Source: Ramlibacter sp035548915 (lineage in GTDB: Bacteria > Pseudomonadota > Gammaproteobacteria > Burkholderiales > Burkholderiaceae_C). Taken from it: 64,000 bases of DNA. The stretch lies in NCBI RefSeq assembly GCF_035548915.1, contig NZ_DASZSE010000032.1:20587-84586 (forward strand), given 5' to 3'. The translations under genes and the position numbers were made by a program. The notes below the pieces were generated by a model, which was not told where the DNA came from, made no database searches, and was given only the letters and a program-made list of their open reading frames with translations. Below are positions 1 to 7,827 of this stretch, piece by piece (the stretch's first letter is position 1; each line of letters starts with the position of its first letter).

Positions 1-2
1 AA

Positions 3-797
3 GTCGCGCGCCGCATGGAAGAGCGCCTGCAGTGGATCAGGCGCGAGCCCATGACGTGGGCCCATTGGGAGGCCGTCCGGGGCGGCATCGACGTGCAGTC
101 GAAGATCGTGGCGCGCTATCCGCGCTCGCACTGCTACGTGGTCGAGCCGCAGCCCGCGCGGGCGCGCGCCGCGCGCGAGGCCCTCGCGCGGCCCTGGTGG
201 CGGCGCTTCGGCAGTGCGCCGTTCGACGTCGGGCCGGTCCCCGACGGCGCGGTGCAGATGCTCTGGGCCAACATGGCCCTGCACCTTTCGGGCGACCCCG
301 AAGCGCTGCTCGCGCGGTGGCACCGCGCGCTCGCGGTCGACGGCTTCGTGATGTTCTCGTGCCTCGGGCCGGACACGCTGCGCGAATTGCGCGCCCTCTA
401 TGCGCGTCTCGGCTGGCCGCCCCCGGCGCACGAGTTCACCGACATGCACGACTGGGGCGACATGCTCGTGCACGGCGGCTTCGCCGAGCCGGTCATGGAC
501 ATGGAGCGAATCACGCTCACCTTCGAGACGCCCGAGCGGCTCATCGCGGAACTGCGCGGGCTCGGCGCCAACCTGCATCGCGAGCGCTTTGCCGCCCTGC
601 GCGGCCGCGGCTGGCACGCACGGCTGCGACAAGCGATCGATGAACACCTGCGCGCGGTCGACGCCCGCCTCGCGCTCACCTTCGAGATCATCTACGGCCA
701 CGCCTTCAAGCCCGCGCCGCGCACGAAGATGAGCGAGCAAAGCTCGGTGTCGCTCGCGGACATGCGATCGATGCTGCACCGCGGGCGCGGCGCATGA
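3..797 (+). CDS. BioC-like class I methyltransferase, 5' end outside window
   Basis: The reading frame is open from the first base and the first ATG (15) has no ribosome binding site, so the N-terminus is probably cut by the window edge. The C-terminal two thirds resemble short betaproteobacterial BioC proteins, which methylate malonyl-ACP to start biotin synthesis: a motif III-like stretch (MLWANMALHL), a motif IV-like stretch (VDGFVMFSCLGPDTLREL) and the following 'F.DMHDWGDML' segment. Oddly, the place where family members carry the SAM-binding DxGxGxG loop reads WEAVRGG, so cofactor binding may be lost or altered. Family assignment is good; activity is uncertain. Confidence 0.6.
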   Translation, partial: VARRMEERLQWIRREPMTWAHWEAVRGGIDVQSKIVARYPRSHCYVVEPQPARARAAREALARPWWRRFGSAPFDVGPVPDGAVQMLWANMALHLSGDPEALLARWHRALAVDGFVMFSCLGPDTLRELRALYARLGWPPPAHEFTDMHDWGDMLVHGGFAEPVMDMERITLTFETPERLIAELRGLGANLHRERFAALRGRGWHARLRQAIDEHLRAVDARLALTFEIIYGHAFKPAPRTKMSEQSSVSLADMRSMLHRGRGA

Positions 798-837
798 CGC
801 AGCGGCGCGGCGCATCGCGGCGCAGGCCACGGTCGGC

Positions 838-866
838 CGGGTGTCAGGGAGAACCCGCGCTACAAT
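838..866 (+). promoter_or_regulatory. Candidate promoter for the oxidase cluster
   Basis: TACAAT at 861-866 is a good -10 hexamer about 28 bases before the GTG of the DUF2244 gene. No convincing -35 is seen at the 17-base spacing. It is the only gap of useful size before a long run of co-oriented oxidase genes, so it may drive that run. Inference from sequence only. Confidence 0.35.
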
Positions 867-893
867 CGCCGGTTGATTTCCCAAGCATCGTCC

Positions 894-1376
894 GTGTCGA
901 ACCTGGTGTTTCGTTTCGCCACTGTCCAGGGACAAGCCATCCACTGGTTCCTGGCGCGCAATTGCTCGGTGACGCCCGCCCAGCTGGGCTGGCTTTACGC
1001 GTCGCTTTGCGCGCTGACGCTCGGGATCGGAACCTTCTTCTGGTTCCGGGGGGCGGTGCTGATCCTTCCCTTCGCCGGGCTCGAGCTGGCCTGCGTGGGT
1101 GTCGCGTTCCTCGTGTACGCGCGCCATGCGGCCGACCGCGAGCACATCTCGCTGCAGGGGCGGCGGCTGGTGGTGGAGCTGGAAAACGCCGGCCGGCTGG
1201 AGAGGGCGGAATTCAACCGCGATTGGGTCCGTGTGGAGCCGAGCGCGGGAAACCGGTCGCTGATCGAGGTGTCGGGGCAGGGACGACGGGTGAACGTCGG
1301 GCGCTACCTGAGACCGGAGCTGCGGCCGGTGCTGGCACGGGAGCTGCGGTTGGCGCTCCGTGGCGACAGCGCGTAG
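894..1376 (+). CDS. DUF2244 membrane protein upstream of ctaC
   Basis: A protein of about 160 aa with two hydrophobic helices near residues 25-75 (one containing ALTLGIGTFFWFRG) followed by a soluble domain with alternating basic and acidic residues. This matches the DUF2244 family, often encoded immediately upstream of cytochrome oxidase subunit II in betaproteobacteria. Its function is unknown; position suggests a role in oxidase assembly or respiration. GTG at 894 is chosen because translation from it starts just before the conserved part; an upstream TTG at 873 is in frame. ctaC begins 37 bases downstream, so co-transcription is likely. Confidence 0.7.
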   Translation: MSNLVFRFATVQGQAIHWFLARNCSVTPAQLGWLYASLCALTLGIGTFFWFRGAVLILPFAGLELACVGVAFLVYARHAADREHISLQGRRLVVELENAGRLERAEFNRDWVRVEPSAGNRSLIEVSGQGRRVNVGRYLRPELRPVLARELRLALRGDSA

Positions 1377-1413
1377 AAGTTTTGTTGGATTAGAGGCTTA
1401 GAGGCTCAGAACG

Positions 1414-2583
1414 ATGAAGAGATTGACCACGCACGCGGCCTGGCTCGCCGCCGCGGCCTTTGCCGGCTCGGCGCACGCGGTGAACGATCTGCCGGGCGGT
1501 CCGGCCGTACGCCAGCTGAACCTCCACACCGCCGCCACCCGCATCGCCGCGGAACAGGGCTGGCTGCACTGGTTCATGCTGATCACGTGTCTCGTGATCT
1601 TCATCGCCGTCTTCTCGGTGATGTTCTATTCGATCTGGAAGCACCGCAAGTCGGTGGGCCACAAGCCCGCGAACTTCCACGAATCGGTGACCGTCGAGGT
1701 CGTGTGGACGATCATCCCCTTCCTGATCGTGATCGGCATGGCGCTGCCCGCGACGAAGGTGCTGGTGGCCTCCAAGGACACGAGCAACGCCGACATCACG
1801 ATCAAGGCCACCGGCTATCAATGGAAGTGGGGCTACGACTACCTGAACGGCGAAGGCCAGGGCGTGAGCTTCCTCTCCACGCTGGACCCCACGCACCGCG
1901 AGATGTCCAACGAAGGCGCGAGCGCCGCCGACATCCCCGACGACTATCTCCTGAAGGTCGACAACCCGCTCGTCGTGCCGGTCAACAAGAAAGTCCGCAT
2001 CATCACCACCGCCAACGACGTGATCCACTCGTGGGGCGTGCCGGCGCTGGGCGTGAAGCAGGACGCGATTCCCGGCTTCGTGCGCGACACGTGGTTCCGG
2101 GCCGAGAAAACCGGCGACTTCTACGGGCAGTGCTACGAACTGTGCGGCAAGGAACACGCCTACATGCCGATCCACGTGAAGGTGCTCTCCGCCCCCGACT
2201 ACACCAAGTGGGTGGGCGATCAGCAAAAGCTCATGGCGGCCAAGCTGGACGACCCGAACAAGGTCTGGACGCTGCCCGACATCATGGCCCGCGGCGAGAA
2301 GGTCTACGCCGCCAACTGTGCGGCCTGCCACCAGGCCAACGGCAAGGGCGCGGGCCCCGTGAAGCCGCTCGACGGCTCGCCCGTCGTGCTCGACGCCGAC
2401 AAGACGAAGCAGATCGAAGTCGTGCTGAACGGCCGCACGACGCCCACCGGCCAGATGCCCTCGTGGAAGCAGCTCTCGGACACCGACATCGCGGCGGTCG
2501 TGAGCTTCACGAAGAACAACTGGACGAACAAGACGGGCCAGCTCGTCCAGCCGGCCGAAGTGCTGGCGCAGCGCGGCAAGTAG
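1414..2583 (+). CDS. ctaC: Cytochrome c oxidase subunit II with fused cytochrome c domain
   Basis: Receives electrons from cytochrome c through the CuA centre and passes them to subunit I. A signal peptide (residues 1-22, ending AHA) is followed by two membrane helices (about 48-72 and 90-114) and a periplasmic cupredoxin domain. CuA ligands are visible: H205 in NDVIHSW, then C240, C244, H248 and M251 in the QCYELCGKEHAYM segment. The C-terminal extension carries a heme c site (C302-A-A-C305-H306) with a distal Met in GQMPSW, the caa3-like architecture common in betaproteobacteria. ctaD follows after 32 bases. Confidence 0.97.
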   Translation: MKRLTTHAAWLAAAAFAGSAHAVNDLPGGPAVRQLNLHTAATRIAAEQGWLHWFMLITCLVIFIAVFSVMFYSIWKHRKSVGHKPANFHESVTVEVVWTIIPFLIVIGMALPATKVLVASKDTSNADITIKATGYQWKWGYDYLNGEGQGVSFLSTLDPTHREMSNEGASAADIPDDYLLKVDNPLVVPVNKKVRIITTANDVIHSWGVPALGVKQDAIPGFVRDTWFRAEKTGDFYGQCYELCGKEHAYMPIHVKVLSAPDYTKWVGDQQKLMAAKLDDPNKVWTLPDIMARGEKVYAANCAACHQANGKGAGPVKPLDGSPVVLDADKTKQIEVVLNGRTTPTGQMPSWKQLSDTDIAAVVSFTKNNWTNKTGQLVQPAEVLAQRGK

Positions 2584-2615
2584 CGCGAGGGCAAAGGAAC
2601 CACCGAAGGATCATC

Positions 2616-4286
2616 ATGAGCGCAGTTCTCGACCATCACGACCACGCCCACGACGAGCACCACGACCACGCGCCCACCGGCTGGCGGCGCTGGGTCTATG
2701 CGACCAACCACAAGGACATCGGGACGCTCTACCTGCTCTTCTCGTTCACGATGTTCATGATCGGCGGCGTCCTCGCCATGCTGATCCGCGCCGAGCTGTT
2801 CGAGCCCGGGCTGCAGCTCGTGAACCCGGAGCTCTTCAACCAGCTCACCACGATGCACGGGCTCATCATGGTGTTCGGGGCGATCATGCCGGGCTTCGTC
2901 GGTTTTGCGAACTGGATGGTCCCGATGCAGATCGGCGCGCCCGACATGGCGTTCGCGCGGATGAACAACTTCAGCTTCTGGCTGCTCATCCCTGCTGCGA
3001 TCATGCTGGCCGGATCGTTCTTCATGCCCGGCGGCGCGCCCGCCGCGGGCTGGACCATCTACGCGCCGCTCACGCTGCAGATGGGCCCGACCATGGACAT
3101 GGCGATCTTCGCCCTGCACATCATGGGCGCGAGCTCGATCATGGGCTCGATCAACATCATCGTGACGATCCTCAACATGCGCGCACCGGGCATGTCGCTC
3201 ATGAAGATGCCGATGTTCTGCTGGACCTGGCTGATCACGGCGTACCTCCTGATCGCGGTGATGCCCGTGCTCGCGGGCGCGATCACGATGACGCTCACGG
3301 ACCGCCACTTCGGAACGACCTTCTTCAACCCCGCGGGCGGCGGCGACCCGGTGATGTACCAGCACATCTTCTGGTTCTTCGGCCACCCCGAGGTCTACAT
3401 CATGATCCTGCCGGCCTTCGGCATCATCAGCCAGGTCGTGCCCGCGTTCTCGAGGAAGCGCCTCTTCGGCTACGCCTCGATGGTGTACGCGACGTCCTCG
3501 ATCGCCATCCTGTCGTTCATCGTGTGGGCGCACCACATGTTCACGACCGGCATGCCGGTGACGGGCCAGCTCTTCTTCATGTACGCGACGATGCTGATCG
3601 CCGTGCCGACGGCCGTGAAGATCTTCAACTGGATCGCGACGATGTGGCAGGGCTCGATGACCTTCGAGACGCCGATGCTCTTCGCGGTGGGCTTCATCTT
3701 CGTGTTCACGATGGGCGGCTTCACCGGCCTCATCCTCGCCATGGCGCCGATCGACCTGCTGCTGCAGGACACCTACTACGTGGTGGCGCACTTCCACTAC
3801 GTGCTGGTGGCGGGGTCGCTCTACGCGATGTTCGCGGGCTTTTACTACTGGTCGCCGAAGTGGACCGGCCGCATGTACAACGAAACGCGCGGCAAGATTC
3901 ACTTCTGGTGGTCGCTGATCGCGTTCAACGTCACCTTCTTCCCGATGCACTTCCTCGGGCTCGCGGGCATGCCGCGCCGCTACGCCGACTATCCGATGCA
4001 GTTCGCCGACTTCAACGCGGTGGCGTCCATCGGCGGCTTCGCGTTCGGCCTGGCCCAGGTGTACTTCTTCTTCTGGATCGTGCTGCCCGTGATGCTCGGC
4101 AAGGGTGAACCGGCTCCGCAGCGTCCGTGGAACGATCCCGACGGCAAGGGCGCCGAGGGGCTCGAATGGGAAGTGCCTTCGCCGGCGCCCTTCCACACCT
4201 TCGAGACGCCTCCGAGGCTCGATCCGACGGCCACCCGCGTGCTCGATGCGCGAGTGCAGCCGGAGCATCCCGGCGCCGTCCACTGA
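2616..4286 (+). CDS. ctaD: Cytochrome c oxidase subunit I
   Basis: Catalytic subunit of the aa3-type proton-pumping oxidase, 556 aa with about twelve membrane helices. The hallmark ligands are present: a low-spin heme His in TTMHGLIMVFG, the CuB His and cross-linked Tyr in GHPEVY, the His pair in VWAHHMFTTG, and the heme a3/heme a His pair in VVAHFHYVLVAG. The ATG at 2616 gives a His/Asp-rich N-terminus (DHHDHAHDEHHDH) before the conserved core; this could bind metal but is not part of the active site. Downstream lie the assembly genes. Confidence 0.98.
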   Translation: MSAVLDHHDHAHDEHHDHAPTGWRRWVYATNHKDIGTLYLLFSFTMFMIGGVLAMLIRAELFEPGLQLVNPELFNQLTTMHGLIMVFGAIMPGFVGFANWMVPMQIGAPDMAFARMNNFSFWLLIPAAIMLAGSFFMPGGAPAAGWTIYAPLTLQMGPTMDMAIFALHIMGASSIMGSINIIVTILNMRAPGMSLMKMPMFCWTWLITAYLLIAVMPVLAGAITMTLTDRHFGTTFFNPAGGGDPVMYQHIFWFFGHPEVYIMILPAFGIISQVVPAFSRKRLFGYASMVYATSSIAILSFIVWAHHMFTTGMPVTGQLFFMYATMLIAVPTAVKIFNWIATMWQGSMTFETPMLFAVGFIFVFTMGGFTGLILAMAPIDLLLQDTYYVVAHFHYVLVAGSLYAMFAGFYYWSPKWTGRMYNETRGKIHFWWSLIAFNVTFFPMHFLGLAGMPRRYADYPMQFADFNAVASIGGFAFGLAQVYFFFWIVLPVMLGKGEPAPQRPWNDPDGKGAEGLEWEVPSPAPFHTFETPPRLDPTATRVLDARVQPEHPGAVH

Positions 4287-4316
4287 CCGTCCACTGTAAG
4301 AGCCAGGCGCGAAGCC

Positions 4317-4427
4317 GTGACCGACGACACCCGCAGGAAGAACGTGCGTCTGGCGCTGATCCTGGCGTCGGTGGCGCTCGTCTTCTTCGTGGGAATCGTC
4401 GCCAAGCATTGGCTTTTCGGATCATGA
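4317..4427 (+). CDS. Cytochrome oxidase small assembly protein (36 aa)
   Basis: A 36-residue protein starting at a GTG, with a basic N-terminus (TDDTRRKN) and one membrane helix (LALILASVALVFFVGIVAKH). It lies between ctaD and ctaG, and its stop codon overlaps the ctaG ATG as ATGA. Betaproteobacterial oxidase clusters commonly carry a tiny single-helix protein at exactly this place, annotated as cytochrome oxidase small assembly protein. It is short enough to be missed by standard length cut-offs. The identification rests on position, size and topology. Confidence 0.75.
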   Translation: MTDDTRRKNVRLALILASVALVFFVGIVAKHWLFGS

Positions 4428-5008
4428 GCGCGGCGAGCAAGCACAACCTGCGGATGGTGGGCAAGCTGGCCGTCGTGGTGGCGGGCATGTTCGCGTTCGG
4501 CTACGTGCTCGTGCCGCTTTACAAGCACATCTGCGAAATCACCGGCATCAATGTGCTGGCCGTCGGCGAGACGCAGGTGCCGGGCGGGCCGAGCGCGGGC
4601 GCCAACAGCCAGGTCGACGCGAGCCGCACGATCACGGTGGAATTCGACGCGAACGCGCATGGCCCGTGGGCTTTCAAGCCCGCGGTGGCGACGCTGAAGG
4701 TCCATCCGGGCGAACTCGCGACAGTGATGTACGAGTTCCAGAACGTGCAGAACCGCACGATGTCGGCGCAGGCGATCCCCAGCTACGCGCCTCGCAACGC
4801 GGCGCCGCACTTCAACAAGCTCGAGTGCTTCTGCTTCAACCAGTACACGCTCGCGCCGGGCGAGAAGAAACAGTGGCCGGTGGTATTCGTGATCGACCCC
4901 AAGCTGCCGAAGGACGTGACGACGATCACGCTCTCCTATACGTTCTTCGAGGTGGGCAGCAACCCGGCGGTTTCCGCCCAGTCGGTGCGGACGGGAGCGG
5001 GGACATGA
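4424..5008 (+). CDS. ctaG: Cytochrome c oxidase assembly protein CtaG/Cox11
   Basis: Copper chaperone that delivers Cu to the CuB site of subunit I. The 194-aa protein has one N-terminal membrane helix (residues 12-34) and a periplasmic immunoglobulin-like domain with the conserved copper-binding CFCF motif (in LECFCFNQ) and the FFEVG region near the C-terminus. The start is the ATG overlapping the stop of the preceding small gene, and the stop overlaps the next ATG, so it sits in a tightly coupled translational unit. Confidence 0.96.
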   Translation: MSAASKHNLRMVGKLAVVVAGMFAFGYVLVPLYKHICEITGINVLAVGETQVPGGPSAGANSQVDASRTITVEFDANAHGPWAFKPAVATLKVHPGELATVMYEFQNVQNRTMSAQAIPSYAPRNAAPHFNKLECFCFNQYTLAPGEKKQWPVVFVIDPKLPKDVTTITLSYTFFEVGSNPAVSAQSVRTGAGT

Positions 5009-5181
5009 GCCTCCTGCGGACGATCAAGGCCGTCGGCTGGTCGTTCGTCGGCATCCGCAAACGCAGCGAATACGAGGAGGACCTGGGCCGGCTGAATCCC
5101 TTCGCCGTCATCGCGGTGGCCATCGCGGCCGTCGCGCTGTTCGTGGGGGGCCTGATCGCGCTGGTCCACTGGGTCGTCTGA
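5005..5181 (+). CDS. DUF2970 small membrane protein
   Basis: A 58-residue protein: an amphipathic N-terminal half (LLRTIKAVGWSFVGIRK) followed by one membrane helix (FAVIAVAIAAVALFVGGLI). This matches DUF2970 proteins, found between Cox11 and subunit III genes in betaproteobacteria. Its start overlaps the ctaG stop (ATGA). Function is not established; the context suggests help with oxidase assembly. Confidence 0.75.
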   Translation: MSLLRTIKAVGWSFVGIRKRSEYEEDLGRLNPFAVIAVAIAAVALFVGGLIALVHWVV

Positions 5182-5216
5182 TAGAAAGAAATCGAGAGAA
5201 ACCAGGAGTCATTCGA

Positions 5217-6098
5217 ATGAGCTCTACCGCATCGGGCGCAACGCCCAACTATTTCGTGCCTCAGCCCTCTCGCCATCCCGCGATGGCTTCCTTCGGGCTG
5301 CTATGCATCATCTTCGGCGCCGCGATGTGGATCAACGGCGAGTCACCGTTCAAGTTCCTGGTCCTGTTCGGGTTCCTGTGGCTCTTCGCGATTCTCTTCC
5401 AGTGGTTTCGCGACGCCATCCGCGAGAGCGAAGGGCACCAGTACGGCGCGCAGGTGGACCGGTCGTTCCGCTGGAGCATGAGCTGGTTCATCTTTTCCGA
5501 GGTGATGTTCTTCGGCGCGTTCTTCACGGCGCTCTGGTGGATGCGCGCGCACTCCGTGCCCGCGCTGGGCGGCCTCGACAACGCGGTGCTGTGGCCCGAT
5601 TTCAAGGGCGTGTGGCCGTCGGTGTCGCCGGGTGCGACCGCTTCGCCGGCGGACATCATCGAGCCGTTCCAGGTGATGACGCCGCTCTGGCTGCCGACCA
5701 TCAACACGGCGCTCCTGCTGTCTTCCGGCGTCACGATCACGATCGCGCACCATCTGCTGCGCGAGAACCGTCGCGTGCCCACGATCTTCTGGATGTGGTG
5801 CACCGTGGCGCTCGGCTTCACCTTCCTGTGCGTGCAAGGCTACGAGTACTTCCATGCCTACCACGAGATGAACCTGAAGCTCAGCTCGGGCGCTTACGGC
5901 TCTACCTTTTTCATGCTCACCGGCTTCCACGGCTTTCACGTGTTCGTGGGCATGCTGATGCTCTTCTTCATCACGCTGCGCCTGATGAAGGGCCACTTCA
6001 CGCCCGAGCGCCACTTCGGCTTCGAAGGGGCGGCGTGGTACTGGCACTTCGTGGACGTGGTGTGGCTGGGACTCTATACCCTCGTGTACTGGCTCTGA
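5217..6098 (+). CDS. ctaE: Cytochrome c oxidase subunit III
   Basis: Structural core subunit of the aa3 oxidase, 293 aa with seven predicted membrane helices. Conserved blocks include the Glu-containing FSEVMFFGAFF helix, the GFHGFHV motif and the C-terminal WYWHFVDVVWLGLY signature of the family. An AGGAG ribosome binding site lies just upstream of the ATG at 5217. It closes the structural-gene part of the cluster; a hairpin repeat follows the stop codon. Confidence 0.98.
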   Translation: MSSTASGATPNYFVPQPSRHPAMASFGLLCIIFGAAMWINGESPFKFLVLFGFLWLFAILFQWFRDAIRESEGHQYGAQVDRSFRWSMSWFIFSEVMFFGAFFTALWWMRAHSVPALGGLDNAVLWPDFKGVWPSVSPGATASPADIIEPFQVMTPLWLPTINTALLLSSGVTITIAHHLLRENRRVPTIFWMWCTVALGFTFLCVQGYEYFHAYHEMNLKLSSGAYGSTFFMLTGFHGFHVFVGMLMLFFITLRLMKGHFTPERHFGFEGAAWYWHFVDVVWLGLYTLVYWL

Positions 6099-6114
6099 GA
6101 TTCCTCACCCCAAA

Positions 6115-6136
6115 CCTCTCCCCCGAAAGGGAGAGG
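6115..6136. repeat. Hairpin-forming interspersed repeat after ctaE
   Basis: CCTCTCCC and GGGAGAGG form a perfect 8-bp stem around a 6-base loop, preceded by CTCACCCC. The same CTCACCC...CCTCTCCC-GGGAGAGG design recurs at 27449-27550, so this is one copy of a dispersed palindromic family. Lying between convergent genes, it could also act as a bidirectional transcription stop, although no T-run is visible. Confidence 0.6.
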
Positions 6137-6191
6137 GAGTCCGGTTCAATCCGCAGGGTGGCGTAAGGGAAGCTCGCTCTGCCTGCGTGCG

Positions 6192-6419
6192 CTACTGCCC
6201 CGCCCGGATCCCCGTCGGCTGGATCCATCCCAATTTGTACGCGGCGAGGATGCACAGGAACAGCAGGATCGAAAAGCCGACGCGAAACGCCAGCGCGGTC
6301 GCCATGTTGCCCTTCTTCTTGTCGCTGCCTTCCTTCTCGCCTCTCAGCATGAAAAAGAGCGCCGTGGCGAGGCTGCCGATGATCGCGATGAAGGCAAAGC
6401 CCACCAGGACGTATTTCAT
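6192..6419 (-). CDS. Twin-transmembrane small protein (DUF2909-like)
   Basis: A 75-residue protein with two membrane helices (about residues 4-25 and 46-65) separated by a charged loop (RGEKEGSDKKKGN). It sits in reverse orientation between ctaE and the SURF1 gene, a position where betaproteobacterial oxidase clusters carry a DUF2909 'twin transmembrane' protein. The ATG at 6419 starts directly at the first helix. Its role is unknown; the gene and SURF1 diverge from 24 bases. Confidence 0.7.
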   Translation of the reverse strand: MKYVLVGFAFIAIIGSLATALFFMLRGEKEGSDKKKGNMATALAFRVGFSILLFLCILAAYKLGWIQPTGIRAGQ

Positions 6420-6443
6420 GCCGCCGATTATCCGGCCAGCCGC

Positions 6444-7160
6444 ATGAAGCAGCGTCGCCTGCTCATCGCTGCGGCCTCGGTTGTCGGATTCGCCGCCACG
6501 CTTTCGCTCGGCTTCTGGCAACTGAGCCGCGGCAAGCAGAAAGAGTCGCTGCAAGCCGCGATCGAGCAGCGCGGCCGCGAACGCCCCGTCGATGCGCGCG
6601 AGCTGCTGGGTGCGGCCGATCCCGCATCGCTCGTGCATCGCCGCGTCGTGCTCACCGGGCAATGGGACGCGGCGCATACGGTGTTCCTGGACAACCGCCA
6701 GATGGACGGCCGCGTCGGCTTCTACGTGGTGACGCCGCTCGTGATCGGCCGCGACGCCGCGATTGCCGTGCAGCGAGGCTGGGCGCCGCGCAACTTCGAA
6801 GACCGGACGAGACTGCCCCCGGTCGCCACGCCCGGGGCCGCCGTCACGATCGAAGGCCGCTTGGCCCCGCCGCCTGCCAAGCTATACGAGCTCGGGGAAG
6901 CCGGCCGTGGCGCCATCCGGCAGAATCTCGACCTGGCGGCCTGGCGCGCCGAAACGAAGCTGCCGCTCATGGAGCACGTGTCGCTGCAGCAGACCGCTGC
7001 GGCGTCCGAAGGCCTGCTGCGCGATTGGCCCGCGCCCGCGGTCACGGCCGAACGCAACTACGGCTACGCGGTCCAATGGTGGGCCATGAGCGGCCTGATC
7101 GCTGTCCTCTATGTCTGGTTCCAACTCATCGCCCCCCATCGCAGAACCCGGCGCGCTTGA
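6444..7160 (+). CDS. SURF1 family oxidase assembly protein
   Basis: SURF1/Shy1 proteins help insert heme a into subunit I. The 238-aa protein has the usual hairpin topology: an N-terminal helix (LLIAAASVVGFAATLSLGFW), a large periplasmic domain and a C-terminal helix (WWAMSGLIAVLYVWFQLI). Conserved segments include LGFWQLSRGKQK, FLDNRQMDGRVGFYVVTPL and the QRGWAPRN motif. The next gene starts 50 bases inside this one. Confidence 0.93.
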   Translation: MKQRRLLIAAASVVGFAATLSLGFWQLSRGKQKESLQAAIEQRGRERPVDARELLGAADPASLVHRRVVLTGQWDAAHTVFLDNRQMDGRVGFYVVTPLVIGRDAAIAVQRGWAPRNFEDRTRLPPVATPGAAVTIEGRLAPPPAKLYELGEAGRGAIRQNLDLAAWRAETKLPLMEHVSLQQTAAASEGLLRDWPAPAVTAERNYGYAVQWWAMSGLIAVLYVWFQLIAPHRRTRRA

Positions 7161-7824
7161 TCAGCCGCTCGGGCTCACGGTGCATTCGCTGCCCCAGCCG
7201 CAGGAGGCGGCGCTCGCCGACGAGCAGCGCACGCGCTCGGGGCGATGGAAGATGCTCGCGGTGCTGCTCGTCTGCGCCGCGCCGGTGGTCGCTTCGTACT
7301 TCACCTATTACGTGCTGAGGCCCGAGGGCCGCAAGAACTATGGCGAACTCATCGAGCCGCAGCGTGCATTGCCGAGGGCGAACGCCACGACGCTCGACGG
7401 CCGCGCCGTTGCCCTCGCATCATTGCAGGGGCAGTGGCTGCTGGTGAGCGTGGCGTCGTCGTCCTGCGACGCCGCGTGCGAGAAGCACCTCTACCTGCAA
7501 CGCCAGCTGCGCGAGGGCCTCGGTGCGGACAAGGATCGGCTCGACTGGGTCTGGCTGATTCCCGACCGGGGAGCGGTCCGAGCGCAATTGGTGCCCGCGC
7601 TGAAGGAGGCAACGGTGTTGCGCGTCGATGCGGACGTGCTCGCCGGATGGCTCGCGCCCGCGCCGGGCCATCGGCTGGAAGATCACCTCTACGTCGTCGA
7701 TCCGCGCGGCAACTGGATGATGCGCTTTCCCGCGGGGCAGGACGCCGGCACCGCGCCGAAGGTGCGGCGCGACCTGGGCCTTCTGATGCGCGCGTCCGCT
7801 TCCTGGGACCCGCCGGGGCGCTGA
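7111..7824 (+). CDS. SCO-like membrane protein of the oxidase cluster
   Basis: A 237-aa protein with one membrane helix (about residues 48-68) and a periplasmic thioredoxin-like domain. It carries a SCO-type Cys pair spaced CxxxC (in SSSCDAACEKH) and a C-terminal 'DHLYVVDPRGNWMMRFP' strand as in SCO1. Proteins like this are regular residents between SURF1 and heme A synthase in betaproteobacteria; a redox or copper-handling role for the CuA site is inferred. The ATG at 7111 overlaps SURF1; a later start would remove only the disordered N-terminus. Confidence 0.7.
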   Translation: MSGSNSSPPIAEPGALDQPLGLTVHSLPQPQEAALADEQRTRSGRWKMLAVLLVCAAPVVASYFTYYVLRPEGRKNYGELIEPQRALPRANATTLDGRAVALASLQGQWLLVSVASSSCDAACEKHLYLQRQLREGLGADKDRLDWVWLIPDRGAVRAQLVPALKEATVLRVDADVLAGWLAPAPGHRLEDHLYVVDPRGNWMMRFPAGQDAGTAPKVRRDLGLLMRASASWDPPGR

Positions 7825-7827
7825 TCG

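Noticed and set aside
1587..4286. A very long plus-strand frame running through ctaC into ctaD
   Set aside because: Its first third is an arginine-rich out-of-frame translation of ctaC; only the part from 2616 is a real protein.
2304..4409. 701-aa open frame antisense to ctaD
   Set aside because: His/Asp/Arg-rich shadow of a GC-rich gene with no protein-like hydrophobic pattern.
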